Part shown: piece after piece, positions 41,991-54,982 of the stretch
Layout: each line of letters opens with the position of its first letter
Numbering within the stretch: position 1 is the stretch's first letter
Assembly (NCBI RefSeq): GCF_003261055.1
Contig: NZ_CP030073.1
Location: forward strand, 1,612,001 to 1,676,000
DNA from: Streptomyces cadmiisoli
GTDB lineage: Bacteria > Actinomycetota > Actinomycetes > Streptomycetales > Streptomycetaceae
Direction: 5' to 3'
Length of the DNA: 64,000 nt
Notes under the pieces: model-generated
Seen by the model: only the letters and a program-made list of their open reading frames with translations
The model's database searches: none
What the model was told of the DNA's origin: nothing
Program-made: the position numbers and the translations under genes

Positions 41991-44900
41991 TCATGCTCCG
42001 GCGTGCAGGTGGGCGGCCCACAGGGAGGGAAGCGCCGGGTACCTGTCCCGGACCGCGCGGACGGCCCGGTGCAGGGCGGCGGCCGCCTCGGAGACGTCCG
42101 GGACCTTGCGGCCCGCGTGCAGGGCGAGATAGAAGCGCTCCGCCACCTCCACCGAGATCATGTCGTCGATCTCCCAGAGCGTGCCGATGACATGGGGGTA
42201 GCCGGCCAGCTGGAACGCCGAGGCGAGATGGATCGCCTCGTCGGCCAGGTCCGTGGTGTCGGCGACGGCCGTACGGCACGCCGACAGGAAGGCCAGTTGC
42301 ACCTCGTCGAGCCGGACGGGGGCCAGGCCGGCCACCGTGAGTGGATCGCTGTCGTGGTCGTGCAGCAGCAGCCTGCTCCGGGAGGGGTCGACCGGGTCGC
42401 TCGCGCCGTGGCAGGCGAAATGCGCGATGGGGCAGCCGGGCAGCCGCGCGAGCACGTTGGCCTTGGTGGGCAGCGGCCCCGAGGGAGCGGCGCCCGGATC
42501 AGGCTCCTCCAGCACCACGGGGTGGAACAGATGGCGGCGCAGCATCTCCGCCTCCGCCGGCACATGCGGGAGCCGACCGGGGACCCGGGGCGTGGTCGGC
42601 ATCGCCACGATCAGGGCCCTGGGCGGACCCGGGGGCGCGGGCGGGCGTCGGCGGGCGTGCCGCAGCGCCTGCACGGTGGGCGTGTAGGAGGAGATCACCC
42701 GGTCGAAGACGGCCGGCCGCCGCCCGTCGGGCGTGACGGCGCCGTGGCGTCCGGCGGCGTGCAGGGGGAGCAGGCCGAGCAGTCCGCCGGGCATCCACCA
42801 GACCCTGGGCCACGCGTCCGGGGAGGCGGGGGTGTCGGTGTGACCGAGTGCCTCGAGAACGGGTTCGAGGGCACTGTCCCACAGCCAGCCGAGGACGCCG
42901 CTGATCCTTCCCTGCGCGTCCCGGCGCTCCGCCGAGCCGACGTCGGGATCGGTCGAGTCCCGCAGTGCCCGGTAGAACACCTCCACCTGGGCGGCCAGCG
43001 CGTCGTGGCCGAGATCCGGCAGGCCGACGGCGCGGACGCCCTCGCCGGTGAGCAGCAGGGCGTCGCTGCGGTACCGGCTCACGTTGAACGCGATCACGGG
43101 GCCGTGCACCGTCTCCGCGAGCAACTCGTCGACGCCGGGTGGGAACGCGAAGGCGGCGAACCCTTCCTGGGCACGGATCTCCGCCAGCGTGGCGGCGAAC
43201 TCGTCCGCCTGCCGGTGCCGTTGCTGCGGGGCGGACGGCCGGTCGTCCAGCGGCCGGTCGAGGCTGTCCCGCAACCGCTCGAAGCGGGCCGCCAGTTCGG
43301 GATGCCGCTCCCGCAGGTCGGTGTGGTCGCTGCGGGTGTCCAGCGCCTGGTTGAGGAGTACCGCCCGGCCGGCCTCCAGCAGCCGCAGCGCGTGCTCCGC
43401 CCTGGCGCTGTCGGACCCGGCGGCGGCGGTCAGCGCCAGCGCGGCGGCGTCGGCCGCGAGCCCCGCGGTGCCCTGCAACGCGTACTGCTGGTCGCCGCGC
43501 CGCAGATGACGCGGCGCGACCTCGGGCAGCAGGCGCACGGCGTCCTCCAGCACGGCGGCGGCCCGCGCAGGGTCGCTCCGGCCGATCAGGGACGCCCACA
43601 CGGACGCGGCCCGGATCCTCACCGACGGCGGCGCCACCGTCGACTCGGTCACCTTCTCGTACGCCGTCAGTGCCGCGGCGCGGTCGGTGTCGCTGCCGGT
43701 GCGAACGGCCCGCTGCCGCAGCGCTCCTGCCAGGCTGTACAGGTACTTCGCCCGGTCGGGATCGTCGGCGGGGGCGCTGTCCACGGCGATGCGCAGGTTG
43801 TCGACGGCGGCGTCGAGGTCCGCGGGGTCCCCGGTGCGTTCGAAGCGGCCGTGCAGCGCCTCACTGAGGTTGCCCGCGTGCCGGGCCCGGTCCGGAGCGC
43901 CGGCGGGGGCGGCGGCCACCGAGGTCTCGAATCCCCGCACGGCCGCGGTCAGGTCGGCCGGTTCCCCCGTGCGTTCGTACCGGGTCCACAGTGCCAGGGC
44001 CAGGTTGGACAGGTACCGCCCGTGGTTCAGCTGCCCCGGCGGTGTGGCCTCCACGGCGAGTTCGCATGCCTCGATCGCCTCGTCGAGGTCGGCTTCGGTG
44101 CCCGTGCGCCGGTGGCGGATCAGCAGGGCGGCGCCGAGGCCCGACAGGCGTCCGGCCCGGTCGACCTGACCGGGCGGGGTGCGGCGCACGGCCGTCCGTT
44201 CCATCTCCACGGCCTCGTCCACGTCGGACAGGGCGCCCGTCTCCTCGCCCCGCATGCGCAGCGCGATCGCCAGAAGATGCAGTTTCCGGCCGTACGCGCG
44301 GTGGTCCGAGGGCGTCGCGTCCAGCGCGGCCCGGCCCGCCTCGATGGCCTCGTTGAGGTCGGCCGACGCCCCGGTACGCCGGAACCGCAGCCGCAGGCTC
44401 GTGCACAGTCCGGACAGACAGTCCGCCCGCACGGTCGCGTCGACGGCCAGCGGCACCGCGGCCCGCTGGTGCTCGACGGCGGCGTCCAGGTCGGCGAGAC
44501 GGCCGGTGATCTCGAACCGGTCCGTGAGCGAGGTCGCCAACTCGTCCAGGCAGGACGCCAGCTCGGGCCCGTCGGGGCAGCTGTCCACGGCTGACCGGGC
44601 CAGCTCGATGGCCTCGTGCACGTCGGCGGGGTTCCCGTACTTCTCGAACCGCAGACGGAACAACGTGGCCAGCGCCTCCAGACGGTGGTGCCGGTCGGCG
44701 GCGCCGTCCGGGTCCCGGCCGAGCGCCTCGCGGCCCGCGCTGATGGCCTCGTCCAGGTCGGCCGACGAACCCGTGCCCGTGAACCGGTTGCTGAGCGCCG
44801 CCGCGAGCCCGTCGAGGTGGCGCGCCCGCCGGGACGGGTCCTCGGTGGCCTCCACCGCGGCCCGAATCGCGTCCACGGCCGGGGTGAGGTCCTCGACCCG

Positions 44901-47495
44901 GCCGACGCGCTGGTACCGCGCTCCGAGGAAGCTGCCCAGCATGGTCAGCACGTCGGAGTGTTCGGGCTCGTCGAACGGCGCGGTGTCCACCAGTCCCCGC
45001 AAGGTGTCGATCGCGGCGTCCAGGAACTCCGGCGAACCTCCGTGCTGGAACCGGGCCCACTGTGCCGTGGAGAGCATGACCATCGCCCTCGCCCTGGTCG
45101 CGTCGTCGGACGGCAGGGCATCGGCGATACGCCGCCAGACGGTCGGCAGCGCCTCGATCACCGGCAGGTCCGCCGCGCTCGCGGCCCGCTCCTGCACCAT
45201 GGCCACCACGAGCCCGGACGTCTGAGCCGCCGCCGTCCGCAAGGGATCGGGCATCGAAAGCTCGCTGGTGAGGAAGCACAGCCGGAACAGGCTCATCGCC
45301 GCTTCCTGTTCGGGCCACCTGCGGTCCTCGGCGACCAGCTCGGAACGGTGGAAGTGGAGCCAGGCCAGGGCGTATCGCACGTGTACGGCGTGTTCGTCCC
45401 CGAGCAGTTCGACGACCCGGGCCACCACGCCGTCCCAGCCGTCCTCGGGAGACAGCGTGAGGTCGGCGGGCCCCAGATCGCCGGCGGCCTCGATCGTGGT
45501 GATCGCGGTGTCCAGGTCGTGCGGCGAGCGGCTGCGCTCGTACTTGTTGCGGAGCACGGCGGCCAGGTTGCGCACGAAAAGGGTCCGGTTGGGGCTGTCG
45601 CGGGGCGTGTCCCGCAGTACCGCGGTGATCGAGGCGACGGCGGCCTCCAGGTCCTCGGTCGCTCCGCTGTGCTCGAACTGCTTCTGGTGCGCGCTGGTCA
45701 GGTTGGACTGGTACAGGGGCCGGTTGGGGTCGTCGGCGGGGGCCAGGGACACCGCCGCCCGGATCGCCCGGACCGCGTCGTCGATGTCGGCTCCGTCACC
45801 CTTGTTCTGGAAGCGGAGCTCCAGGAACGCCGCCAGGTTGGACAGATGAGCGGCCCGTGTCGCGTCGTCCGGGACGGCGATGTCGACGGCGGCCCTCGCG
45901 AGGGCGACCGCCTGGTCCAGGTCGTCGTCGCTGCCCGTGGCCCCTGCGCGGTCGCGCAGCAGCACGCTCAGCAGCGACATGCGCTCGGCCCGGTCGGGCG
46001 TCCCGGCGGGGGTCGCCGCCACAGCGGCACGGCCCGTCTCGATCGCCGCGTCCAGGTCGGCCGGCTCCCCGGTGCGTTCCGCTCGCCGGTGCAGCACATG
46101 GGACAGGTTGTGCAGGGTCAGCGCGCGGGTGAGGTCACCCCCGCCGGCCGCGGCGGATCTCTCCAGCACGAAGATCGCCGCGTCCAGGTCCTCCACCGCC
46201 CCGGTTCGCTCGTAGCGGTCCCGGAACATTCGTCCGAGGTTGGCCAGCGTGCCCGCGTGGTTCGGGTTGTCCTCCGGGGTGGCGGCCACAGCCGCCGCGC
46301 CGGCCTCGATCGCGGCGTCCAGGCTGTCCGGGGCTCCCGGGTAACCGGCTCTGATGTGCAGGGTGGCGGCCAGGTTGTTCTGGAGCATGCCCCGTACGGG
46401 ACGTGTGCCGGCCGCTTCCACGGCCGCGCGCAACACCGCGACCGCCTCGTCGAGGTCCGCCACGTCCTTGGTGGACGAGTGGCGCAGGCGCAAGGCGGAG
46501 CCGAGGCTGGACAGTCGGCCGCAGCGGTTCGGGAAGTCGGGGTGGGTCGCCTCGACCGCGGTCCGCAGGACTTCCACGGCCCGTTCGATGTCCGCCGGTT
46601 CGCCGTACCGGTCGAACCGGGCCGCGAGCATGATCCCCAGATTGGCGAGGCCCGACGCGTCGGACGGGTCGATGGCCAGGGCGCGCAGGGTGGCGCTGAT
46701 GGCCGCGCTGAGGTCGGCGTCGGATCCGTCGAGGTCGTAGCGGATCCGCAACGCGTTGCCCAGGTTGACCAGGCTCGTCTCCAGCTCCTGCGTACCGGCC
46801 TCGGCGCCGGCGACGGCGGCCTCGATCATGCCGATCGCCCGGTTCAGGTCCGACACGACGCCGGAGTGCTCGTACCGGTTCAGAAGCATCACGCCGAAGT
46901 TGCACAACGTGCCGGACCGGGCGACCTCGTCGGGCGGCATGGCCGCCACGGCCGCCTCGGTGGCCACGACGGCCGAGTCCAGGTCGGCGAGCACCCCGGT
47001 GCCCATGAACCGCAGTCGGTGCGCGGCACCGAGATTGGCCAGGCTCGACCATCTGCCCGGTCGGTCGGCCGGCAGGGCGTGCACGATGCGCTGCCACAGG
47101 GCCACCACCGCGGTCCCCTGCTCCTTGTCGTAGGCGACCGTCTGGGCGGTCAGCCGCCGGACCGCGAACCGCTCGGCGCGTTCGGCCACGATCGGCAGCA
47201 GAGGAGGGGGCACGTCGTCGGCACCGGCACCGGTGACGAAGGCCTCCGTGAACAGCGTGACGGCGGCCTCGAAGTCCTGCCGGTCCTCGCCCCGGGGGAG
47301 GGCCTGGTAGCGGTACCAGTGCAGCCAGCCGAGCAGGAAGCGTGCCCCGGGGTCCGGCGCGTCCCCGATCGCCTCGGCCAGCCGCCGCCGCTCGACCTCC
47401 GCCGCGGGCTCCAGCACCGGGGACAACTCCCTTGTGGCCGCGACCCGTTCCAGCCGGGCCCGCACCGCGGCCAACCGCTCGTTCCGTTCCACCAT
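41991..47495 (-). CDS. TPR-repeat protein with C-terminal CHAT caspase-like protease domain
   Basis: 1834 residues from ATG 47495 (a TTG six codons upstream is possible). From about residue 40 to 1400 the protein consists of dozens of TPR-like repeats of the form LDEAI-x-AGRAAL...LSNLA-x-AL-x-RF-x-RTGDPADL. The last 350 residues form a CHAT domain: LLPLHAAGRHG, then the catalytic His in AHFACHGASD (about H1696) and Cys in LAFLSACRTAVAD (about C1740), with AGYPHVIGTLWEIDD. CHAT proteases of this kind cut partner proteins in bacterial conflict systems (for example gasdermins or Csx30-type proteins). Two genes follow upstream on the same strand (47520-48835), the first a membrane protein, which could be its target. 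Confidence 0.85.
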   Translation of the reverse strand: MVERNERLAAVRARLERVAATRELSPVLEPAAEVERRRLAEAIGDAPDPGARFLLGWLHWYRYQALPRGEDRQDFEAAVTLFTEAFVTGAGADDVPPPLLPIVAERAERFAVRRLTAQTVAYDKEQGTAVVALWQRIVHALPADRPGRWSSLANLGAAHRLRFMGTGVLADLDSAVVATEAAVAAMPPDEVARSGTLCNFGVMLLNRYEHSGVVSDLNRAIGMIEAAVAGAEAGTQELETSLVNLGNALRIRYDLDGSDADLSAAISATLRALAIDPSDASGLANLGIMLAARFDRYGEPADIERAVEVLRTAVEATHPDFPNRCGRLSSLGSALRLRHSSTKDVADLDEAVAVLRAAVEAAGTRPVRGMLQNNLAATLHIRAGYPGAPDSLDAAIEAGAAAVAATPEDNPNHAGTLANLGRMFRDRYERTGAVEDLDAAIFVLERSAAAGGGDLTRALTLHNLSHVLHRRAERTGEPADLDAAIETGRAAVAATPAGTPDRAERMSLLSVLLRDRAGATGSDDDLDQAVALARAAVDIAVPDDATRAAHLSNLAAFLELRFQNKGDGADIDDAVRAIRAAVSLAPADDPNRPLYQSNLTSAHQKQFEHSGATEDLEAAVASITAVLRDTPRDSPNRTLFVRNLAAVLRNKYERSRSPHDLDTAITTIEAAGDLGPADLTLSPEDGWDGVVARVVELLGDEHAVHVRYALAWLHFHRSELVAEDRRWPEQEAAMSLFRLCFLTSELSMPDPLRTAAAQTSGLVVAMVQERAASAADLPVIEALPTVWRRIADALPSDDATRARAMVMLSTAQWARFQHGGSPEFLDAAIDTLRGLVDTAPFDEPEHSDVLTMLGSFLGARYQRVGRVEDLTPAVDAIRAAVEATEDPSRRARHLDGLAAALSNRFTGTGSSADLDEAISAGREALGRDPDGAADRHHRLEALATLFRLRFEKYGNPADVHEAIELARSAVDSCPDGPELASCLDELATSLTDRFEITGRLADLDAAVEHQRAAVPLAVDATVRADCLSGLCTSLRLRFRRTGASADLNEAIEAGRAALDATPSDHRAYGRKLHLLAIALRMRGEETGALSDVDEAVEMERTAVRRTPPGQVDRAGRLSGLGAALLIRHRRTGTEADLDEAIEACELAVEATPPGQLNHGRYLSNLALALWTRYERTGEPADLTAAVRGFETSVAAAPAGAPDRARHAGNLSEALHGRFERTGDPADLDAAVDNLRIAVDSAPADDPDRAKYLYSLAGALRQRAVRTGSDTDRAAALTAYEKVTESTVAPPSVRIRAASVWASLIGRSDPARAAAVLEDAVRLLPEVAPRHLRRGDQQYALQGTAGLAADAAALALTAAAGSDSARAEHALRLLEAGRAVLLNQALDTRSDHTDLRERHPELAARFERLRDSLDRPLDDRPSAPQQRHRQADEFAATLAEIRAQEGFAAFAFPPGVDELLAETVHGPVIAFNVSRYRSDALLLTGEGVRAVGLPDLGHDALAAQVEVFYRALRDSTDPDVGSAERRDAQGRISGVLGWLWDSALEPVLEALGHTDTPASPDAWPRVWWMPGGLLGLLPLHAAGRHGAVTPDGRRPAVFDRVISSYTPTVQALRHARRRPPAPPGPPRALIVAMPTTPRVPGRLPHVPAEAEMLRRHLFHPVVLEEPDPGAAPSGPLPTKANVLARLPGCPIAHFACHGASDPVDPSRSRLLLHDHDSDPLTVAGLAPVRLDEVQLAFLSACRTAVADTTDLADEAIHLASAFQLAGYPHVIGTLWEIDDMISVEVAERFYLALHAGRKVPDVSEAAAALHRAVRAVRDRYPALPSLWAAHLHAGA

Positions 47496-47519
47496 GGCCC
47501 CCGTAGACCTCAAGTGACG

Positions 47520-48452
47520 TCAATTCTGCAGAACATGTCCCCGCAGATGGCGGGTGAGCGCGGCGCCGGCCTCGGAACCGTGGACCGTGTCGTCCGCGAC
47601 GCCGAGTTCGCGGGCGAGCCCGGCGGCGTGCAGCCGGGCCGTCGCCTCCACGGTCTGGGCGTATCCCTCCAGCGCGGCGCGCAACCGCGCCCGGGAGGTC
47701 AGCCCGACACCCGCGGCGATGACCGCGGCGGGCCACCACCAGCACAGCAGCGGCAGGTACAGCAAGGCCCAGCCGCCCAGTGCCGCGGCGCTGGTGACGG
47801 CCTGCCGGCCGGCGGTGATCTCGGCCCGGGTCTCCGGCGCCACGTGCATCCACAGCACCGGCCAGACCACGGGGAGGTCGAGGTCCAGGTCGCGATCGAG
47901 GCGGACGGCGACGGCGTGCAGGCGGTCCCCGCTCCAGGTCGGCCGGTCGGGCCGTTCCGGCGCGATACGCGCCATGGCGCGGTACGCGCCGTGCCGCTCT
48001 CCGGGATCGACCCGCCGGCGCGTCGCCAGCGCGCGGGCCGCGGCCTCCCGTGCGCTCCGGTAGCGGTCGCGCGCGGCCTCCCAGCGCCGCTGCCGCCGCT
48101 CGACCCAGGCCCGCACCGGACGCCGCAGCGGGCCGGGCAGCGACTGCCACCCGGCGGCCAGCACGACGCGTTCGAGCGCCGAACCGAGTGCCTGGGCGAC
48201 CACCCCCGCCGCCGCGGCGCCCAGCAGGATCGCGGCGATCAGCACGACCTGCCCGCCGACCGTGGAGACGACGGGAGCCTTCGCCCAGGCGGTGACGCGG
48301 TCCGTCAGCCGGTCCACGTCGAAGGGGTGCCCGTGGCCCAGGACCCGCCCCGCCGCGGCCACCGCCAGGAACAGGGCGCCGGGCAGAACCAGCAGGGAGA
48401 GCCACTTCTCGGCGAGCCGTTTGCCGAGCTCGCCGAGGAAGCCGCCGGTCAC
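47520..48452 (-). CDS. membrane protein of CHAT module
   Basis: 310 residues from GTG 48452, overlapping the stop of the 128-residue gene (GTGA). Membrane segments at about 20-40 (LSLLVLPGALFLAVAAAG), 68-95 (VVLIAAILLGAAAAGVVAQA) and 215-250 (ALGGWALLYLPLLCWWWPAA, VIAAGVGL), with a long basic cytosolic loop (RRWEAARDRYRSAREAAARA). No known catalytic motif. It ends 24 bases before the CHAT gene, so the three are one operon. It could be the substrate, membrane anchor or effector of the CHAT protease; this is inference. Confidence 0.75.
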   Translation of the reverse strand: MTGGFLGELGKRLAEKWLSLLVLPGALFLAVAAAGRVLGHGHPFDVDRLTDRVTAWAKAPVVSTVGGQVVLIAAILLGAAAAGVVAQALGSALERVVLAAGWQSLPGPLRRPVRAWVERRQRRWEAARDRYRSAREAAARALATRRRVDPGERHGAYRAMARIAPERPDRPTWSGDRLHAVAVRLDRDLDLDLPVVWPVLWMHVAPETRAEITAGRQAVTSAAALGGWALLYLPLLCWWWPAAVIAAGVGLTSRARLRAALEGYAQTVEATARLHAAGLARELGVADDTVHGSEAGAALTRHLRGHVLQN

Positions 48453-48835
48453 GGCAGCCGTTCCCGCCTCAGCGGCCGGCCGCTGACCTCGCACACCGGA
48501 ACGGGTCCGGGCTCATCGGCCCACCGGTACCGCGAGCAGCTCCCCGTGGGACAGACGTGGACGGCGTCCGTCGGCACCCGCGCGATCCCCGCGACCGACA
48601 CGCCGGGGACGTCGCGCAGGGTCGCCTGCCCGTGGACGCCGAGGGCGTCACCGGTCGCCAGGATCGCCTCGTGCAGCGCCGCGAGCGCCTCCTCGACGCC
48701 CTGCCCGGCCCGCGCGGCGCCCAGCACACCGTCCACGAGAGCCGAATTCCCCAGGTCGGCCCGGATCCGGTCCGCCCGCGCACAGACGACCGCCAACCCG
48801 TCACCGGCCCGATCGCCCGCCGAGACAGACCCCAC
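48449..48835 (-). CDS. small protein with C-terminal Cys motif, first gene of CHAT operon
   Basis: 128 residues from GTG 48835 (GGAGGAGG upstream). The N-terminal two thirds are helical (LAVVCARADRIRADLGNSAL, VEEALAALHEAILATGDALG); the C-terminal part has VHVCPTGSCSRYRW and PVCEVSGRPLRRERL, a CxxxxC...C pattern that may bind zinc. Unknown family; it looks like an adaptor or effector-associated protein. Translation is coupled to the membrane protein by a GTGA overlap. Confidence 0.7.
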   Translation of the reverse strand: MGSVSAGDRAGDGLAVVCARADRIRADLGNSALVDGVLGAARAGQGVEEALAALHEAILATGDALGVHGQATLRDVPGVSVAGIARVPTDAVHVCPTGSCSRYRWADEPGPVPVCEVSGRPLRRERLP

Positions 48836-48934
48836 CCGCGCCCCTCCTCCCCTGCCGGGACCCGTCCCCGCCCGGCAGGGGCCATCTTCGCGCACGGCAC
48901 GACGGCGCGCAGGGGATCGGGACGATTCGGCCCT

Positions 48935-51406
<2,472 letters not shown>

Positions 51407-51588
51407 GACCACGGGCCTTTCACGGGACTCGGCAGGCATCCGTGCCTCCAAACTCGCACAGTGCACCCACACCCGCACCCGCGCAGGTCACCGGGCGTGA
51501 CCGACCCCGCTCGCATAGAATCGCGGGGTTTGTCCCCCGCCCGGCCCTCGCCTCCACGCCGGCCCAGCCCCGTACGGAGTTCCCGCCC

Positions 51589-53931
51589 ATGTCCGATCCG
51601 CACGACCCCTGTGTCCGCGTCCGCGGCGCCCGCGAGCACAACCTCAGGGGCGTGGACGTCGACATCCCCCGGAACCGGCTGACCGTGTTCACCGGTGTGT
51701 CCGGGTCGGGAAAGTCGTCACTGGCGTTCGGCACGATCTACGCGGAGGCTCAGCGGCGCTACTTCGAGTCCGTCGCCCCGTACGCGCGCCGGCTGATCCA
51801 TCAGGTCGGCGCACCGAAGGTCGCCGAGATCACCGGGCTGCCGCCCGCCGTGTCGCTGGAGCAGCGCCGCTCGGCGCCGACGTCGCGCTCGTCCGTGGGC
51901 ACGGTCACCAATCTGTCGAACTCGCTGCGGATGCTCTACTCCCGGGCCGGGGACTACCCCCCGGGGGCACCGCGTCTCGACTCGGACGCCTTCTCCCCCA
52001 ATACGGCGGCCGGCGCGTGCCCGCACTGCCAGGGCCTCGGGCGGGTGCACCGGACGACCGAGGAGTTGCTGGTCCCCGACCCGTCGCTGTCGATCCGCGA
52101 GGGCGCGATCGCCGCGTGGCCGGGCGCCTGGCAGGGCAAGAACCTGCGTGACATCCTCGACACGCTGGGCCACGACGTGGACCGGCCGTGGCGCGAGCTG
52201 CCCGCCGAGCAGCGGGAGTGGATCCTGTTCACGGACGAGCAGCCGGTGGTCACCGTGCACCCGGTGCGCGACGCCGATCGGATCCAACGGCCGTACCAGG
52301 GCACGTACATGAGCGCCCGGCGGTATGTGCTGAAGACCTTCGCGGACACCAGGAGCGCCACCCTGCGGGCCAAGGCGGAGCGGTTCCTCACCAGTGCGCC
52401 CTGCCCGGTCTGCGGCGGCAGCCGGCTGCGCCCCGAGGCGCTGGCGGTGACCTTCGCCGGCCGTACGATCGCGGAACTCGCCGCGCTGCCGCTGAGCGGG
52501 CTCGCCGACGAACTGGTCGCCACCGACGAGGCGTCGCGGGTCCTCACCGACGACCTCCGGTCCCGGATCGCGCCGGTCGTCGAGCTCGGTCTCGGCTATC
52601 TCAGCCTGGACCGCGCCACCCCGACCCTGTCCGCGGGCGAGCTGCAACGGCTGCGGCTGGCGACCCAGCTGCGCTCCGGGCTGTTCGGGGTCGTCTACGT
52701 CCTCGACGAGCCGTCCGCGGGGCTGCACCCGGCGGACACCGAGGCCCTGCTGACGGTGCTGGAGCGGCTGAAGTCGGCCGGCAACTCGGTGTTCGTGGTG
52801 GAGCACCATCTGGAGGTGGTGCGCGGCGCCGACTGGGTCGTCGACGTCGGTCCGCTCGCCGGGGAGCACGGCGGTCAGGTGCTGTACAGCGGTCCGGTAC
52901 CGGGGCTGGCCTCGGTACCGGAGTCGGCGACGGCCCGGTTCCTGTTCGACGACTCCCCCGTCCCGGCACGCGAAGTGCGTGTGCCGCGCGACTGGTTGCG
53001 GGTCGGTCCGGTCACGCGGCACAACCTGCGCGGGGTGACGGCGGACTTCCCGCTCGGTGTGTTCACGGCGGTGACCGGAGTGTCGGGTTCGGGGAAGTCG
53101 ACACTGATCGGGGAGATCACGGAGGACCTGGCCGGTGTCGGCCGCCTCGTCTCGGTGGACCAGCGGCCGATCGGGCGGACACCGCGCTCGAACCTCGCGA
53201 CGTACACCGGACTCTTCGACGTCGTGCGCAAGGTGTTCGCCGGCACCGCGGCGGCCCGTGAACGCGGCTACGGGGTCGGCCGGTTCTCGTTCAACGTGGC
53301 CGGAGGGCGGTGCGAGACATGTCAGGGCGAGGGGTTCGTCAGCGTGGAACTGCTGTTCCTGCCGAGCACCTACGCGCCCTGCCCGGAGTGCGGCGGGGCG
53401 CGCTACAACGCCGGGACGCTGGAGGTCACGTACCGGGGCCGGACCATCGCCGAGGTGCTGGACCTGACCGTCGAGGCGGCGTCGGACTTCTTCGCGGACA
53501 CGCCGCAGGTGTCCCGCAGCCTCGGCACGCTGATGCGGGTGGGGCTCGGCTATCTGCGGCTCGGCCAGCCCGCGACGGAGCTGTCCGGCGGGGAGGCCCA
53601 GCGCATCAAGCTGGCGAGCGAGTTGCAGCGCGGCCGCCGCGGCCGCACCCTCTACCTCCTCGACGAACCGACGACCGGACTCCACCCGGCCGACGTGCGG
53701 GTCCTGATGCGGCAGCTGCACGGCCTGGTCGACGCCGGGCACACGGTGGTCGTCGTCGAGCACGACATGTCCGTGGTCGCGGACGCCGACTGGGTGATCG
53801 ACATGGGGCCGGGCGGCGGGGACGCGGGCGGCAGGATCGTGGCGGCGGGTCCGGCCGTGGAAGTGGCCCGCGCGACGGACAGCAGCACGGCACGCCACCT
53901 GGCCGGGGCGCTGGCGCCGGGCACCGTCTGA
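51589..53931 (+). CDS. UvrA-like ABC-type ATPase (UvrA2 type)
   Basis: 780 residues from ATG 51589 (GGAG upstream). Two ABC halves: Walker [20 protein letters not shown] and [15 protein letters not shown]; signatures [15 protein letters not shown] and [15 protein letters not shown]; Walker [14 protein letters not shown] and [13 protein letters not shown]. Zinc sites [22 protein letters not shown] and CPECGG. At 780 residues it lacks the UvrB-binding domain of full UvrA (about 950-1000), the hallmark of UvrA2 proteins, which are linked to drug or DNA-adduct tolerance. Read divergently from the Clp gene. Confidence 0.9.
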   Translation: MSDPHDPCVRVRGAREHNLRGVDVDIPRNRLTVFTGVSGSGKSSLAFGTIYAEAQRRYFESVAPYARRLIHQVGAPKVAEITGLPPAVSLEQRRSAPTSRSSVGTVTNLSNSLRMLYSRAGDYPPGAPRLDSDAFSPNTAAGACPHCQGLGRVHRTTEELLVPDPSLSIREGAIAAWPGAWQGKNLRDILDTLGHDVDRPWRELPAEQREWILFTDEQPVVTVHPVRDADRIQRPYQGTYMSARRYVLKTFADTRSATLRAKAERFLTSAPCPVCGGSRLRPEALAVTFAGRTIAELAALPLSGLADELVATDEASRVLTDDLRSRIAPVVELGLGYLSLDRATPTLSAGELQRLRLATQLRSGLFGVVYVLDEPSAGLHPADTEALLTVLERLKSAGNSVFVVEHHLEVVRGADWVVDVGPLAGEHGGQVLYSGPVPGLASVPESATARFLFDDSPVPAREVRVPRDWLRVGPVTRHNLRGVTADFPLGVFTAVTGVSGSGKSTLIGEITEDLAGVGRLVSVDQRPIGRTPRSNLATYTGLFDVVRKVFAGTAAARERGYGVGRFSFNVAGGRCETCQGEGFVSVELLFLPSTYAPCPECGGARYNAGTLEVTYRGRTIAEVLDLTVEAASDFFADTPQVSRSLGTLMRVGLGYLRLGQPATELSGGEAQRIKLASELQRGRRGRTLYLLDEPTTGLHPADVRVLMRQLHGLVDAGHTVVVVEHDMSVVADADWVIDMGPGGGDAGGRIVAAGPAVEVARATDSSTARHLAGALAPGTV

Positions 53932-54172
53932 CCTCGGCGACCGGCATCCGGCCGGGGCTGGATCACGACGCCCACTGCGCCGGCGGCCAGGACCGCGACC
54001 GGCTCCACTGCGCCGACCAGGATCCGGGCCGGGACAGGCCCGCCTCGCCGACCGGGAACCGGCACGTCGCCGATCGTCGCCTCGCGGTCCGCGAACCGGC
54101 ACCTCGCCGACCGCGACCGGGACCGGGATCCGCTCCCGGACCAGCCGGTGCGCCGCGCGTCGGGCGGTGCGG
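53932..54172. other. convergent intergenic region
   Basis: About 240 bases between two stop codons. It is made of repeated CCG/GACC-rich segments (ACCGGGA, CGACC repeats) without a clear hairpin terminator or gene. Confidence 0.4.
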
Positions 54173-54982
54173 TCAGGACGCCAGTACCGCGTGGGTCCAG
54201 CCCGATTCCGGGGTCGGGGCGGGCTGGGCGGCGCGGGCGAGGGAGCGGCGGTCGGGGTGGGTGCCCGGTGCGATCGGGTCGCGTACGTCCACCTCGGCGA
54301 CCAGGCCGCGGGCCGTGGCGACCCGCCACAGGGAGGCGAGCAGGGAGTCCTCGCCGACGAACGCCGGTGCGGTGCTGGCCGGCCCTCCGGCGAGGCGGTA
54401 GCGGATGCGGACGGGCTGGACGGGGACACCGGCGTCGAGCGCGGCCTGGAAGGCGGCGCGCCGGAAGGTGCCCTGGGCTCGGCCGCACCAGGTGCTGCCC
54501 TCGGGGAAGACCCCGACCGCCGTCCCGGACCGCAGCAGACCGGCGATGTGCGCGACCGTTCCCGGCAGCGTGCGCAGCCGGTCCCGTTCGATGAACAGGA
54601 CCCCCGCTCGGGCGGCCAGCGCGCCCGCGACGGGCCACTGCCGTATCTCGGTCTTGGCGACCATGCGGGCCGGGCGTACGGCGGCGAGCAGCGGGATGTC
54701 CAGCCAGGAGATGTGGTTGGCGACCAGCAGCACTCCCCCGGTAGGTGCCGGGGCGCCGGTGATACGGACCCGGACGCCCGCCGCCCGTACGATCACCCTG
54801 GCCCAGCGGCGCACCGCACCGGCGGGGACGCGCCTGCCGAACGGCAGCAGGGTGATGCCCGCGAGGACCAGGGCCGTGAGCGCGGCGAGCCGCAGCACGC
54901 CCCACAGGGCGGCCCTCCCCCGCGCCGCGGGCTCCACGCACGCCCCGGGGGTGCAGGGCGCGCTGGGCAGCCAGACGCTCAT
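54173..54982 (-). CDS. olsA: PlsC-like acyltransferase (lyso-ornithine lipid acyltransferase, OlsA-like)
   Basis: 269 residues from ATG 54982. A membrane segment at about 25-48 (ALWGVLRLAALTALVLAGIT) is followed by acyltransferase motifs: NHISWLDIPLL (H-x4-D), KTEIRQWPVAG, FIERDR and GVFPEGSTWCG. The family transfers acyl groups to glycerophosphate or, as OlsA, to lyso-ornithine lipid. Its start overlaps the stop of the OlsB-like gene (TGATG), so the two act in one pathway, making phosphate-free ornithine lipids. The pair matches what I remember of SCO0920/SCO0921. Confidence 0.8.
   Translation of the reverse strand: MSVWLPSAPCTPGACVEPAARGRAALWGVLRLAALTALVLAGITLLPFGRRVPAGAVRRWARVIVRAAGVRVRITGAPAPTGGVLLVANHISWLDIPLLAAVRPARMVAKTEIRQWPVAGALAARAGVLFIERDRLRTLPGTVAHIAGLLRSGTAVGVFPEGSTWCGRAQGTFRRAAFQAALDAGVPVQPVRIRYRLAGGPASTAPAFVGEDSLLASLWRVATARGLVAEVDVRDPIAPGTHPDRRSLARAAQPAPTPESGWTHAVLAS

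Noticed and set aside
51718..54429. 903-codon open frame on the minus strand
   Set aside because: Antisense to the UvrA-like gene, which has complete ABC motifs on the plus strand.
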